The notes: generated by a model from the letters alone, not told the origin. DNA of 64,000 bases from Alcaligenes aquatilis (GCF_003076515.1 NZ_CP022390.1:1-64000), one strand, 5' to 3'; positions 28,136 to 37,049 are shown, counted from the stretch's first letter. A program made the numbers and translations.

Positions 28136-28227
28136 AATCAGGCAATCAGGCAATCAGGCAATCAGGCAATCAGGCAATCAGGCAATCAGGCAATCAGGCA
28201 ATCAGGCAATCAGGCAATCAGGCAATC
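28136..28227. repeat. Tandem repeat, 11 x AATCAGGC
   Basis: Eleven perfect, uninterrupted copies of the 8-mer AATCAGGC plus a partial AATC, in the 5' region of mnmE and behind the XRE gene. The copies are identical and without spacers, so this is a microsatellite-type array and not CRISPR. Confidence 0.97.
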
Positions 28228-28324
28228 GGTCGTGTGGGAGAACCTAAAAAGGGCCAGGGCAAACAAAAGGCCTTTGGACGTGTCATCAAAGCGACTGAGG
28301 CCAGCCGTCTGCGCTTCTTTGAGC

Positions 28325-28927
28325 CTAGTGATTGTTCACACAAACCACCAGAATCTCCACGCTTTCCCCGTGTTCGCACAGATACAGGTGACCCAGATTG
28401 CTTTTGAAGTAGATGCTGTCGCGCGCTTGCAGTACATGCCGGCGGCCGTCCTGGAACTGCATGGTCAACTGCCCTTCAATGACAAAAATAAATTCTTCGC
28501 CTTCGTGTTGGCTGAAGTCGCTGGCATCGCGCGGTTTACCGGCCAGCACGCGCCCGTGCATGGGCGTCATTTTTTTGTTGATCCATTCCGATGCCAGCAT
28601 GCCGTATTCATAGCGGTGAGCATGGTAGGTTACGGTGCGTGAAGCCCGTCCCACCAGGATGTCCATGCCGGACTCGTTCTGATCACGAGGCGTCTTGAAC
28701 AGGTCGGACAAATCCATTTTCAAGGCCCGGCTGACGGCCAGGAATTTCTCGTAGCTCAGGCCAATCAGGCCGCGCTCTGCCTTGGACAGGGTGGACAAAG
28801 ACACATTGGATAAACGTGCCAACATGAGCAGGGTCAGGCCCTGACGCTTGCGTTCATCACGTATGCGCGCCCCCATGGCTGTCTTGCTTAATAAGTTGGG
28901 GGTGGTGTTAACCAAGTCTTTTGTCAT
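28325..28927 (-). CDS. XRE-family regulator with C-terminal cupin domain
   Basis: 200 aa. The helix-turn-helix (about residues 20-75: RIRDERKRQGLTLLMLARLS then VSLSTLSKAERG) is followed by a cupin sensor domain (about 120-195: GEEFIFVIEGQLTMQF ... YFKSNLGHLYLCEHGE). This architecture (PuuR/SutR-like) typically controls neighbouring amino-acid or polyamine catabolic genes in response to a small ligand. It is divergent from the M20 deacylase operon, with repeated TTCTTATAA motifs in between. Confidence 0.88.
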   Translation of the reverse strand: MTKDLVNTTPNLLSKTAMGARIRDERKRQGLTLLMLARLSNVSLSTLSKAERGLIGLSYEKFLAVSRALKMDLSDLFKTPRDQNESGMDILVGRASRTVTYHAHRYEYGMLASEWINKKMTPMHGRVLAGKPRDASDFSQHEGEEFIFVIEGQLTMQFQDGRRHVLQARDSIYFKSNLGHLYLCEHGESVEILVVCVNNH

Positions 28928-28951
28928 AACCGAAAGAAGTAATAAACAACA

Positions 28952-28984
28952 TTCTTATAAATATTATTGATTTTCTTATAAGAA
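28952..28984. promoter_or_regulatory. Candidate operator of the XRE-cupin regulator
   Basis: TTCTTATAA occurs at 28952-28960 and again at 28973-28981, exactly 21 bases (two helical turns) apart. The second copy extends to the perfect palindrome TTCTTATAAGAA (28973-28984). It lies between the divergent regulator and argE-like genes. Binding is inferred. Confidence 0.6.
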
Positions 28985-29036
28985 AACTCTGTCCTATTGT
29001 ATAGAACTACACGCTTTACGTTGGGAGAAAGAAGGC

Positions 29037-30233
29037 ATGACTGCGTTGTTTGATCCTACTGCTTATCCCTCTACCTCGGTGGAATGGATAAAAAAACTGA
29101 TTGCTTATGATACGACAAGCCGGGAATCCAACCTGGAACTGATTCACGACGTACAGGCCTATTTACAGCAGCAAGGGCTGGAAACCGTGCTGACGCATGA
29201 CGCCAGCGGCCGCAAGGCCAATCTGTTTGCCACTATTCCGGCAGCCGATGGCACACGTACCGGTGGCATTGTTCTGTCGGGCCACACTGATGTGGTGCCC
29301 GTAGATGGCCAGAACTGGAGCAGCGACCCCTTCAAGGCTGAGGTTCGTGACGATCGTCTGTATGGCCGTGGCACGTGCGACATGAAAGGCTTTGTCGGTG
29401 TGACCCTGCAATTGGTTCCTGAGATGTTGGCGACCAGGCTGGCCAAACCCATCCACCTGGCCTATTCATACGACGAAGAAGTGGGTTGTGTGGGTGCGCC
29501 TGTCATGATTGATGATCTGGTCCGTCGCGGCGTTCAGCCCGAAGGTTGCGTGGTGGGTGAACCCACCAGCATGCGTACCATCGTGGCACATAAGGGCATT
29601 AACGCCTATCGCTGCCGCGTACATGGTCATGCCGCTCATTCCTCGCTGACCCCCAAGGGTGTGAACGCGATTGAACATGCGGCACGCATCATCACGGCTA
29701 TTCGTGATCTGGCCGACGACTACAAGAGCATGGGCCCTTACGACCACGATTTCGACGTGCCCTTCACCACCTTGCAGACCAGCATGATCCGGGGCGGTAT
29801 CGCCTTGAATACTGTTCCTGACCTATGCGAATTCGAGTTTGAATACCGCAATCTGCCCGGTGTGGACCCCGAGCCGATCTTGCAAGAGATCCGCGAATTC
29901 ATCGACCTGAAAGTCCTGCCCGCCATGCGCCGCGAGCATCCCGATGCTGTGGTGGAGCTGGAAAAGCTGGCCAGCGCCCCCGGCCTGAATCCCGAAGAAC
30001 AAGCTGCCATTACCAAGCTGGTACGTGAACTGACGCGGGACGACACGGTACGAAAAGTGGCCTATGGCACAGAAGCAGGTCTGTTCCAGCAAGCCGGTAT
30101 CCCTTCGATTATTTGTGGCCCCGGCAATATCGAGCAGGCCCACCGCCCCGATGAGTACGTGGAATTGGCCCAGGTGGAGCAGTGCGAGCAGTTCTTGCGT
30201 GCTCTGATTCGCAGCCAGGCCGTGACCGATTAA
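29037..30233 (+). CDS. M20-family deacylase (ArgE-like)
   Basis: Zinc-dependent amidohydrolase of the acetylornithine deacetylase/succinyl-diaminopimelate desuccinylase group, removing an N-acyl group from an amino acid. Metal-ligand motifs are visible: LSGHTDVVPVDG, GRGTCDMKGFVG, YDEEVGCVGAP and CGPGNIEQAHRPDEYV; TSMRTIVAHKG and the dimerisation domain are typical. The 398-aa length fits. AGAAAGAAGG precedes the ATG. It is the first gene of a unit with a PLP dehydratase, an ornithine-cyclodeaminase-like reductase and a Bug receptor, so it more likely acts in catabolism than in arginine synthesis. Confidence 0.88.
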   Translation: MTALFDPTAYPSTSVEWIKKLIAYDTTSRESNLELIHDVQAYLQQQGLETVLTHDASGRKANLFATIPAADGTRTGGIVLSGHTDVVPVDGQNWSSDPFKAEVRDDRLYGRGTCDMKGFVGVTLQLVPEMLATRLAKPIHLAYSYDEEVGCVGAPVMIDDLVRRGVQPEGCVVGEPTSMRTIVAHKGINAYRCRVHGHAAHSSLTPKGVNAIEHAARIITAIRDLADDYKSMGPYDHDFDVPFTTLQTSMIRGGIALNTVPDLCEFEFEYRNLPGVDPEPILQEIREFIDLKVLPAMRREHPDAVVELEKLASAPGLNPEEQAAITKLVRELTRDDTVRKVAYGTEAGLFQQAGIPSIICGPGNIEQAHRPDEYVELAQVEQCEQFLRALIRSQAVTD

Positions 30234-30263
30234 AAACAGACAAACAGGTTTCAACGCAAACCC

Positions 30264-31238
30264 ATGACAACAGAAAAAGTTACCCAGGAAAATGTGGTGC
30301 AGGCGCACGAGCGTTTGCGTCCCTATGTGCGCCAGACGCCCGTGTTTGATTACCAGACCGGGCGTCTGGATAGCGCCGTCAATTTCAAGTTCGAGCATTT
30401 GCAGGCCTCGGGCACCTTCAAGGCACGTGGTGCTTTCAATAACTTGCTGAGCTTGTCTGAAGAGGCTCGCCAGCAAGGGGTGACCTGCGTCTCCGCAGGC
30501 AACCACGCCGTGGCCGTGGCCTATGCTGCCCATCAAATGGGGGTGAAAGCCAAGACTGTCATGATCAAGACCGCCAGCCCGGCACGGGTAGCCTTGTGCC
30601 GTGAATATGGGGCCGAGATTGTCTTTGCAGACAATGGTGAGCAGGCGTTTGAGCTGGTGCGCCAGATTGAAAAGGATGAACAGAAAACCTTTATCCATCC
30701 GTTCAGCACCTACCCCACCGTGCTGGGAACCGCCACGCTGGGCTACGAGTGGTTGCAGCAAGCGGGCAAGCTGGATGCGGTGCTGGTGCCCATTGGTGGT
30801 GGTGGTTTGGCTGCGGGTGTCTCGGCTGCCGTTAAGCTGTGGCAGCCTGATTGCGTGGTCTATGGCATTGAGCCGGTAGGCGCGAACGTCATGGCACTAA
30901 GCCGCCAGGCAGGCGAGCCGCAAAAAATCGGTGCCATGCAGTCCATCGCAGACAGTCTGATGGCCCCCCATACCGACGAGTTCAGCTTCCGCGTGTGTCA
31001 GGACAATATCGACACGCTGGTGACCGTCAACGACGACCAGATCCGCGCTGGCATGCACTTCCTGTTCAATGAATTCAAGATGGCCACTGAACCGGCGTGC
31101 GCGGTGGCCACAGCCGCCTTGATGTTCCCTTTGCGCAAACATCTGGCCGGGCAACGAGTGGGCGTGTTGTTTTGTGGTTCCAACACGGATACCGATACCT
31201 TTATCCGCCATATCACCACGCCACTGGCGCAAGGCTAA
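30264..31238 (+). CDS. Threonine-dehydratase-like PLP enzyme (EutB/BhcB-like)
   Basis: Fold-type II PLP enzyme of 324 aa that eliminates water from a beta-hydroxy amino acid. The PLP lysine is in LQASGTFKARGAFNN; CVSAGNHAVAVAYAA and VPIGGGGLAAGVSA are the family substrate and phosphate loops. It lacks an ACT domain. Relatives include hydroxyectoine-pathway EutB and beta-hydroxyaspartate dehydratase BhcB, both paired with an ornithine-cyclodeaminase-family reductase as here. The stop codon is 2 bases before the next start. The substrate is unknown. Confidence 0.85.
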   Translation: MTTEKVTQENVVQAHERLRPYVRQTPVFDYQTGRLDSAVNFKFEHLQASGTFKARGAFNNLLSLSEEARQQGVTCVSAGNHAVAVAYAAHQMGVKAKTVMIKTASPARVALCREYGAEIVFADNGEQAFELVRQIEKDEQKTFIHPFSTYPTVLGTATLGYEWLQQAGKLDAVLVPIGGGGLAAGVSAAVKLWQPDCVVYGIEPVGANVMALSRQAGEPQKIGAMQSIADSLMAPHTDEFSFRVCQDNIDTLVTVNDDQIRAGMHFLFNEFKMATEPACAVATAALMFPLRKHLAGQRVGVLFCGSNTDTDTFIRHITTPLAQG

Positions 31239-31240
31239 CC

Positions 31241-32245
31241 ATGCAGCTTAGCGTTTATGTAGCAAAGGCCCAGGAAGTATATGAAGGGCTGGATATGGGG
31301 GCGGCGATTGATCTGATGCGCCAGGGTTTTATCGCCATGCAGCAAGGGCGTATTGACCAGCCCTTGCGTACGATTGTGCGCAGCCATTTGTCCAGCGGTT
31401 TTCTGGGCATGATGCCTGCCTGCATTGATATGCCGGAGATTTATCCCGAGCCTTTGTACGGTGCCAAGATGGGCACCCTGTTTCCAGACAATGTGCGCTT
31501 GGGTAAAGACCCCCATCAAGGCTGCGTGCTCTTGATGAGCGGTTTGACTGGCGAGACGCGTGCCATTCTGGATGCCAGCAGCGTGACGGCATTGCGCACT
31601 GCGGCGGTCAGTGGCTTGGCCACCGATATGTTGGCGCGTCCGGATGCCAGCGTGCTGACCTTGTTTGGCGGCGGACATCAAGCCTTGTGGCAATTGCGCG
31701 CCGTGGCGCAAGTGCGTCGTTTGAGCAAGGTGTTTGTGCTTACCCGCTCTGCACAATCGGCCCAGCATTTTATTGAGCAAGCCCAGGCATCTTTGAACTG
31801 CCCCTTGATAGCGGGCGTCTCGGCCCAGGAAGCCGTGTCCCAGTCGGATATGGTACTGACGGCCACCAGCTCTGCCACGCCTGTTTTGCAGCGCGAATGG
31901 CTGCGCCCTGGAACGCACATCACCGCCATGGGTTCCAGCACACCTGCCAGCAGTGAACTGGATGGACCCACCATGACGGCAGGCCGTTTATTTGTGGACC
32001 GCGCGCAATCGACTCGCAATGAGTCGGGCGAATTTTTGAATGCGTGTAAACAGGGTTACTTGTCAGCCGATACTGAGCTGAACGAGTTGGGGGCGGTCCT
32101 GGAGGGGCAAGCCGCAGGCCGCAATGACAACCAAGAAATCACGATTTTTAAATCCTTGGGATTGGCATTTGAGGATGTATTGACGGCGGCTGCCTTGTTA
32201 AGCCGTCATGCCGCACAAGGCAATGGACGAGTAGTAGAACTTTAA
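31241..32245 (+). CDS. Ornithine cyclodeaminase family reductase (EutC/BhcD-like)
   Basis: NAD(P)H-dependent mu-crystallin/ornithine cyclodeaminase family protein, 334 aa. The family features are YGAKMGTLFPDNVRLGK, TALRTAAVSGLATDML, the dinucleotide loop LFGGGHQALWQLRAV and ITAMGSSTPASSELDG. The ATG at 31241 is chosen because it begins just after the previous stop codon and matches the family N-terminus. Relatives reduce cyclic or linear imines such as iminosuccinate; in this operon it could reduce the imine left by the dehydratase. This is inference. Confidence 0.85.
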   Translation: MQLSVYVAKAQEVYEGLDMGAAIDLMRQGFIAMQQGRIDQPLRTIVRSHLSSGFLGMMPACIDMPEIYPEPLYGAKMGTLFPDNVRLGKDPHQGCVLLMSGLTGETRAILDASSVTALRTAAVSGLATDMLARPDASVLTLFGGGHQALWQLRAVAQVRRLSKVFVLTRSAQSAQHFIEQAQASLNCPLIAGVSAQEAVSQSDMVLTATSSATPVLQREWLRPGTHITAMGSSTPASSELDGPTMTAGRLFVDRAQSTRNESGEFLNACKQGYLSADTELNELGAVLEGQAAGRNDNQEITIFKSLGLAFEDVLTAAALLSRHAAQGNGRVVEL

Positions 32246-32275
32246 TCGCGTCATCAAGAGGTAGGGAGACAAGTA

Positions 32276-33247
32276 ATGAAAAAGAAATGGGCGCAGGTCG
32301 TGTTGGGAACGGCCTTGGCATTGGCAGCAGGTATGTCTGTTGCCAGCAAATTGCCGGACACCATACGCTTGGTCGTGGGCTATCCGGCGGGGGGAACTGC
32401 GGATGCTGTTGCGCGGGTATATGCCGAGCAACTGCGTGAAAAGCTGGGTGTGAATGTGGTGGTGGATAACCGCGCTGGCGCAGGTGGGCAGGTTGCTGCC
32501 CAAGGTTTTTTGCGCTCGCCTACGGATGGTTCGGTACTGTTGGTTGCCAATAATCACATGATGACCACCCTACCCCTGACGGTGAAAACCGTCAGCTACG
32601 ACCCCATGAAAGATTTTGCGCCGGTGGCGGTGATCGCCAAGTTCGAGCATATCTTTGTGGTCGGTAAAACCACGCCGGCCCATACCTTGCAGGAGTACGT
32701 GGAACTGGTCCGTAAAGAACCGGAGAAGTACGGCCATTACGGTATTCCCGCTCCTGGCAGCGCCCCCCAGTTCATGGGCTATAGCATTGCCAAGAAGAAC
32801 GATATCCAGATGTCCCCCGTACCGTACAAAGGGGGCGCCCCCCTGATCAACGACCTGTTGGGTGACCATATCCCTGCTGGCGTGGATGCGGTGGGCATGA
32901 TTACCGAGCATGTCGCCGCCGGTTCGGTGCGGGTGCTGGGAATTACCGGGGCTGAACGCCTGCCTATTTTGAAGGACGTGCCTACTTTTGCAGAAATGGG
33001 CTATGGCGACCTGAAAGCGTCGGGCTGGATGGGGATTTTTGCCCCGCTGGGCATGGAGCCGGAGATGGTCAAACAGTTCCAGGATGCCTTCAATGAAGTG
33101 GCCAAGCTGCCACGCATTGAAAGCGCGATTGTGCCGATTGGCTTCCGACCCGAGTCGGGCGATGCGCAGGAGCTATCGCGCATTGTTCAGGATGATCTGG
33201 ATACTTGGGGACCCATCATCAAGGAGTCGGGGTATTTGCAGCAGTAA
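32276..33247 (+). CDS. Bug/TctC-family periplasmic solute receptor
   Basis: 323-aa periplasmic binding protein of the tripartite tricarboxylate transporter type. It has a signal peptide (MKKKWAQVVLGTALALAAGM, cleavage near ASKL) and the family ligand loops IRLVVGYPAGGTADAVARV and VVDNRAGAGGQVAAQ. AGGGAGA precedes the ATG. No TctA/TctB membrane genes are nearby, which is usual for the expanded Bug families of Bordetella and Alcaligenes. It is last in the deacylase-dehydratase-reductase operon, so its ligand is probably that pathway's substrate. Confidence 0.9.
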   Translation: MKKKWAQVVLGTALALAAGMSVASKLPDTIRLVVGYPAGGTADAVARVYAEQLREKLGVNVVVDNRAGAGGQVAAQGFLRSPTDGSVLLVANNHMMTTLPLTVKTVSYDPMKDFAPVAVIAKFEHIFVVGKTTPAHTLQEYVELVRKEPEKYGHYGIPAPGSAPQFMGYSIAKKNDIQMSPVPYKGGAPLINDLLGDHIPAGVDAVGMITEHVAAGSVRVLGITGAERLPILKDVPTFAEMGYGDLKASGWMGIFAPLGMEPEMVKQFQDAFNEVAKLPRIESAIVPIGFRPESGDAQELSRIVQDDLDTWGPIIKESGYLQQ

Positions 33248-33278
33248 GGCATAAAGCGGCCAAAAACATGCCGTCATT

Positions 33279-33323
33279 ACACCCCAACGCTTGGTTTTTT
33301 ATTCAAGCGCTGGGGTGTTTTTC
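33279..33323 (+). terminator. Rho-independent terminator of the argE-like operon
   Basis: Long stem ACACCCCAACGCTTG/CAAGCGCTGGGGTGT (one mismatch) with a T-rich loop and a following TTTTT, 32 bases after the Bug stop codon. Confidence 0.92.
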
Positions 33324-33401
33324 ATGATGGCGACGGTAAGTTGTCCAGGCCCATGAGGCTAACGCTGTCGCTGGAGAGAATGCATGGCTTGAGCGCCCTG
33401 C

Positions 33402-33956
33402 TCAGGGTGCCAGCAAAGGCTGTAAGGCTTGGTAAATGTCTTGAGTCAGATCCTTGCCGGGGAACATATTGGCATGGACGATCAGGCCTTCCAGGCAAAT
33501 GAAAACCAGCAAAGCTTGCTGGTGGGCCTTGTCACCAAAAGGCTCCTGCAAAATCGCTTCTATCAGTGCCAAGATAGCTAGCTTGTGCTCTTGTGCAATC
33601 GCGCAAGGCTGAGGGTTCACCGCCCCGAATTCTTCCGATGCCTTGATGAACATACAGCCATGGAAATCCGGTGACTGGAACCAGCTTTGATGCCACTGGA
33701 ACAGCGCCTGAATCTTGTCCTGATAGCGTTCATGCGGCTCCAGATACTGCAGCAAGTCTTCCATGAAATTGCGGTGTCGCAACTCCAGCGTCTCTTTGAT
33801 CAAGCCATCTTTGGTGCCAAATTGCTTGTAGACCGTCATGCGGGCCACATCGGATTCGGAAATGATGCGTTCAATTCCGACATTGCCGTAGCCGTACTGG
33901 CTGAAAAGGCGCAGGGCCGTTTCCAAAATCGTATCGCGCTTCGTGTTTTTCATCAT
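33402..33956 (-). CDS. TetR-family repressor
   Basis: 184 aa from the ATG at 33956; the frame is open further upstream but crosses the operator region. The N-terminal TetR domain (DTILETALRLFSQYGYGNVG ... SDVARMTVYKQFGTKDGLI) is clear, and the C-terminal part resembles the AcrR/NemR group. It is divergent from the HPP protein, with a TetR-type palindrome between them, so it probably represses that gene and itself. Confidence 0.88.
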   Translation of the reverse strand: MMKNTKRDTILETALRLFSQYGYGNVGIERIISESDVARMTVYKQFGTKDGLIKETLELRHRNFMEDLLQYLEPHERYQDKIQALFQWHQSWFQSPDFHGCMFIKASEEFGAVNPQPCAIAQEHKLAILALIEAILQEPFGDKAHQQALLVFICLEGLIVHANMFPGKDLTQDIYQALQPLLAP

Positions 33957-34028
33957 CGTTGACTCAAGAAGGTAGCCTGGGAAAGTTTGACAGCCTCCAG
34001 CAGAATGATTATTGTACACGCCGGTAGA

Positions 34029-34044
34029 TATACCGATCGGTCTA
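34029..34044. promoter_or_regulatory. Candidate TetR operator
   Basis: TATACCGATCGGTCTA, one base from the symmetric TAGACC-N4-GGTCTA box known for NemR-type repressors. It lies between the TetR and HPP genes. Regulator and site pairing is inferred. Confidence 0.65.
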
Positions 34045-34063
34045 TTTTGTTTCGGAGCTTCGG

Positions 34064-34576
34064 ATGCGCTTTCTATTTTCTCGAATTCAAGGGGGCGGTG
34101 TACTGCCGCCTCGGCCACAAAGCAAGCAGGTTTTGCTCAGTTTTCTGGGAGGAACTATAGGCATCATGGTGATTGCCTATTTGACACAGCAGTTTGGCTT
34201 GCCCTTGATGATGGCGCCCTTCGGAGCGACCTGTGCTCTGCTGTTCGCAGCACCCGACTCACCCTTGGCGCAGCCACGCAGCGTGATCGGTGGCCATTTC
34301 ATTGCCAGCCTGGTGGGTGTGGTGATTGCCAAGTATGTGGGTGCCGGTCCTGTCGAGATGGGACTGGCGGTGGGCTTGGCTATTGCCTTGATGCATGCCA
34401 GCCGTACCTTGCATGCCCCGGCTGGTGCTGATCCGCTGGTTATCTTGCTGGCCGGTGAGGTCTCGTGGTCTTACTTGTTTGTGCCCTCTTTGCTGGGCTC
34501 TATCGTGTTGGTGGCGATCGCTGTGGTGATCAACAACGTGGGGCACGAGAAAGCCTGGCCCAAGTATTGGTATTGA
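34064..34576 (+). CDS. HPP family integral membrane protein
   Basis: 170 aa with four membrane segments. The family signature APFGATCALLFAAPDSPLAQ and RSVIGGHFIAS, and HASRTLHAPAGADPLVI, are characteristic of the HPP family; a cyanobacterial member has been linked to nitrite transport. Its start lies about 110 bases from the divergent TetR gene, with the TetR-type palindrome between them. Confidence 0.85.
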   Translation: MRFLFSRIQGGGVLPPRPQSKQVLLSFLGGTIGIMVIAYLTQQFGLPLMMAPFGATCALLFAAPDSPLAQPRSVIGGHFIASLVGVVIAKYVGAGPVEMGLAVGLAIALMHASRTLHAPAGADPLVILLAGEVSWSYLFVPSLLGSIVLVAIAVVINNVGHEKAWPKYWY

Positions 34577-34673
34577 TAGGCTTGTCTCATGCCGACCACG
34601 ACTGGTTTTAAGGCTTCCATTCGGGAGCCGACAGATGGATGCCCACAGACATTTGTCGAGCAGGCTGTTGAGC

Positions 34674-35063
34674 TTATTTCACCGGCGTACACAACTCCAC
34701 CACAATGCGCTCCGGCGTCTGCACATAAGACACCACCTGTCCCCAAGGCTTGTCCTGCGGCGGCGCCAGTTCTGTGCCCCCTTCTGCCAGTGCCTTGGCA
34801 TGAGCGGCAGGTACATCATCGCAGACCAGGGCAACTTCGATACCCAGCGGTACTTCTGACGCGTGCGGTGACAAATGGCCTTTTGGGTAGTTCATGTAGG
34901 CCAGCATTTCGCCCGCAAAGGCCAAGGTGGTTTGGCCGGTTTCCAGCTCGCCGTACAGCCCGGTTTCATGCAGCATTTTGGTAGGCAAACCAAACGCACG
35001 GTTGAAGTAGTCCAGTGCCTGGCCGACATCGGGAACGTAGATGATGGTATAGCCAAATTTCAT
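34674..35063 (-). CDS. VOC (glyoxalase/bleomycin resistance fold) protein
   Basis: 129 aa from the ATG at 35063 (MKFGYTIIYVPDVGQALDYF), the usual start of this fold; the frame is open 12 codons upstream. Two beta-alpha-beta-beta-beta modules are visible, with end motif RIVVELCTPVK, where the glutamate could be a metal ligand. The substrate is not predictable. Confidence 0.85.
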   Translation of the reverse strand: MKFGYTIIYVPDVGQALDYFNRAFGLPTKMLHETGLYGELETGQTTLAFAGEMLAYMNYPKGHLSPHASEVPLGIEVALVCDDVPAAHAKALAEGGTELAPPQDKPWGQVVSYVQTPERIVVELCTPVK

Positions 35064-35097
35064 AGTGGGGCTCGGTAGGAGAACGCAGGGCCAGTGC

Positions 35098-35138
35098 AAA
35101 AAAAATCGGCCCCCCGATTGTAGAGGGGGAGCCGATTC
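35098..35138 (-). terminator. Rho-independent terminator of the catalase gene
   Basis: On the minus strand the stem AATCGGCTCCCCC/GGGGGGCCGATT is followed by eight T, 30 bases after the katA stop codon. Confidence 0.88.
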
Positions 35139-35167
35139 TTGGATGGCTTAAACAGCCCGATCAGGGT

Positions 35168-36610
35168 TTAAAGCTGACCGCGTTTTGTCAGTTCTGCTTT
35201 TACTCCAGCACCGTAGGCAGGGTCTGCCTTGGTGAAGTGGCCCAGCTGACGCTCGATGATTTCCTTGGGAACACCGGCCATGGCGTCGGCAATATTGCTG
35301 AACAGACGCTGCTTTTCCTCGTCGTTGAACAGGCGGAACAGATTGCCGGGCTGCGAGTAGTAATCATCATCTACGCGGTGATCCCAGTGATCTGCCGGCT
35401 GACCGTCCAACGCCAGAGGCGGTTCGCTGCGGGGAGCCTGTTGCCATTGACCTTGGCTGTTGGGCTCGTAGTTGATCGTGCCGCCGTTATTGTCGCCTGT
35501 ACGCATGGCACCATCGCGGTGGTAGCTGTGGAACGGACAACGTGGTGCGTTCACCGGCAGCAGGCCGTGGTTCACGCCTAGACGGTAGCGCTGAGTGTCG
35601 CCGTAGGAAAAGATACGGCCTTGCAGCATGCGGTCGGGCGAGTGGCCAATACCGGGCACCAGGTTGGCAGGTGTAAAGGCGGCTTGTTCAACTTGGGCGA
35701 AGTAGTTGGTAGGGTTCTCGTTCAGTTCCAGCATGCCCACATCGATCAGCGGGAAGTCGCCATGTGGCCAGACCTTGGTCACGTCAAAGGGGTTGATGTG
35801 GTAGGTGCGCGCCTGCTCTTCGGTCATGATCTGAATGCGCAGCGCCCAGCGTGGAAAATTGCCCTTTTCAATGTTCTCGTACAGATCGCGCTGCGAGCTT
35901 TCGCGGTCCTGACCCACGACTTTGGCCGCTTCTTCGTTGGTGTAGTTGGCAATGCCTTGCTGGGATTTGAAGTGGAATTTCACCCAGTGGCGCTCGCCCT
36001 TGTCGTTGATCAGGCTGTAAGTGTGCGAACCGAAACCATGCTGTTGACGAAGGTTACAGGGCAAGCCGCGGTCGCTCATCAAGATGGTGACCTGGTGCAG
36101 GGACTCGGGCGATAAGGACCAGAAATCCCAGGCGGCGCTCATATTGCGCAGGTGGCTGCGCGGGTCGCGTTTCTGTGTGTGGATGAAGTCGGGGAACTTC
36201 AGTGGATCCCGTATAAAGAAGACAGGAGTGTTATTGCCCACGAGGTCCCAGTTTCCGTCTTCGGTATAGAACTTGATGGCAAATCCTCGAACGTCGCGTT
36301 CTGCATCGGCGGCTCCTGCTTCACCAGCTACGGTGGAAAAACGTAAGAAAACGGGGGTCTGGCTACCTGGTTTAAAGACCTTGGCCATGCTGTACTGACT
36401 GATGTCGTGCGTGACGGTAAACGTGCCGAAAGCGCCCGAACCTTTGGCGTGTACGACACGCTCGGGGATGCGTTCACGGTCAAAGTGAGCCAGCTTCTCC
36501 AGCAGCCAATAATCCTGCATCAGGACGGGACCACGAGGGCCGGCTGTCATGGAGTTCTGGTTCTCCTCCACAGGGCGGCCAGCGGCAGTCGTCAGGGTTT
36601 TGTTGCTCAT
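35168..36610 (-). CDS. katA: Haem catalase (monofunctional, small subunit)
   Basis: Converts hydrogen peroxide to water and oxygen in the cytoplasm. The 480-aa protein has the active-site motif [20 protein letters not shown] with the essential histidine, the distal asparagine in [11 protein letters not shown] and the proximal haem region [14 protein letters not shown] with the tyrosine ligand. The length matches clade 3 catalases. GGAGAA precedes the ATG. It stands alone; no oxyR is adjacent. Confidence 0.95.
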   Translation of the reverse strand: MSNKTLTTAAGRPVEENQNSMTAGPRGPVLMQDYWLLEKLAHFDRERIPERVVHAKGSGAFGTFTVTHDISQYSMAKVFKPGSQTPVFLRFSTVAGEAGAADAERDVRGFAIKFYTEDGNWDLVGNNTPVFFIRDPLKFPDFIHTQKRDPRSHLRNMSAAWDFWSLSPESLHQVTILMSDRGLPCNLRQQHGFGSHTYSLINDKGERHWVKFHFKSQQGIANYTNEEAAKVVGQDRESSQRDLYENIEKGNFPRWALRIQIMTEEQARTYHINPFDVTKVWPHGDFPLIDVGMLELNENPTNYFAQVEQAAFTPANLVPGIGHSPDRMLQGRIFSYGDTQRYRLGVNHGLLPVNAPRCPFHSYHRDGAMRTGDNNGGTINYEPNSQGQWQQAPRSEPPLALDGQPADHWDHRVDDDYYSQPGNLFRLFNDEEKQRLFSNIADAMAGVPKEIIERQLGHFTKADPAYGAGVKAELTKRGQL

Positions 36611-36998
36611 TGTGATTCTCCGTTGAAGCTGACCCGAACCGAGTGGGGCGGGTCGTTTTAAGAAGTTAGGATCAGTCTACGTGCCTTGTTCAAAATAGTT
36701 AAATCAAATGATTTTAGCGAAGGAATAGTTTTTTGCTATTGGCAGGGATTCTCATCCCGATCATAGCGGTAAGTGCAGGACTTATGCATGAAACTTGTGC
36801 GACAGGATATGGCAGCAAGATCGGGCCAATTCTATAAGGCCAGAACACGAGCTGTGTTGAATCAGTGTTGGGGCGTTTTATTGGCCTGGCTGTCTGGCTA
36901 GGGCTGTGCCTGAGTCTGATAAATGACAGCCGTGTTCAGTGCTACGTTTGAACATTGTTTACTTGCTCTGCTTCATGTCATCTGGCTGGCAGCAGGCA
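36611..36998. other. Upstream region of katA
   Basis: About 390 bases with no gene. The katA promoter should lie here. I see no clear OxyR-type site or repeat. Confidence 0.5.
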
Positions 36999-37036
36999 TA
37001 AAAAAAACCCCGCTAAAAAATATAGCGGGGTTTTTT
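36999..37036. terminator. Bidirectional terminator downstream of yidC
   Basis: The stem AACCCCGCTA/TAGCGGGGTT with an A-rich loop, flanked by A and T runs on both sides. It ends 14 bases from the yidC stop codon. Confidence 0.92.
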
Positions 37037-37049
37037 GTCTCAGAGCGAA

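Noticed and set aside
28136..28227. Possible CRISPR array
   Set aside because: Units of 8 bases are contiguous and identical, without spacers or cas genes.
29037..30233. Naming the M20 gene argE of arginine biosynthesis
   Set aside because: The fold fits, but operon context with a dehydratase, an OCD-family enzyme and a Bug receptor points to catabolism; many M20 enzymes look alike.
29037..32245. Assignment of the cluster as a hydroxyectoine degradation operon
   Set aside because: The EutB/EutC-like pair is present, but ectoine hydrolase, the DoeB-type deacetylase context and ectoine transporters are not seen.
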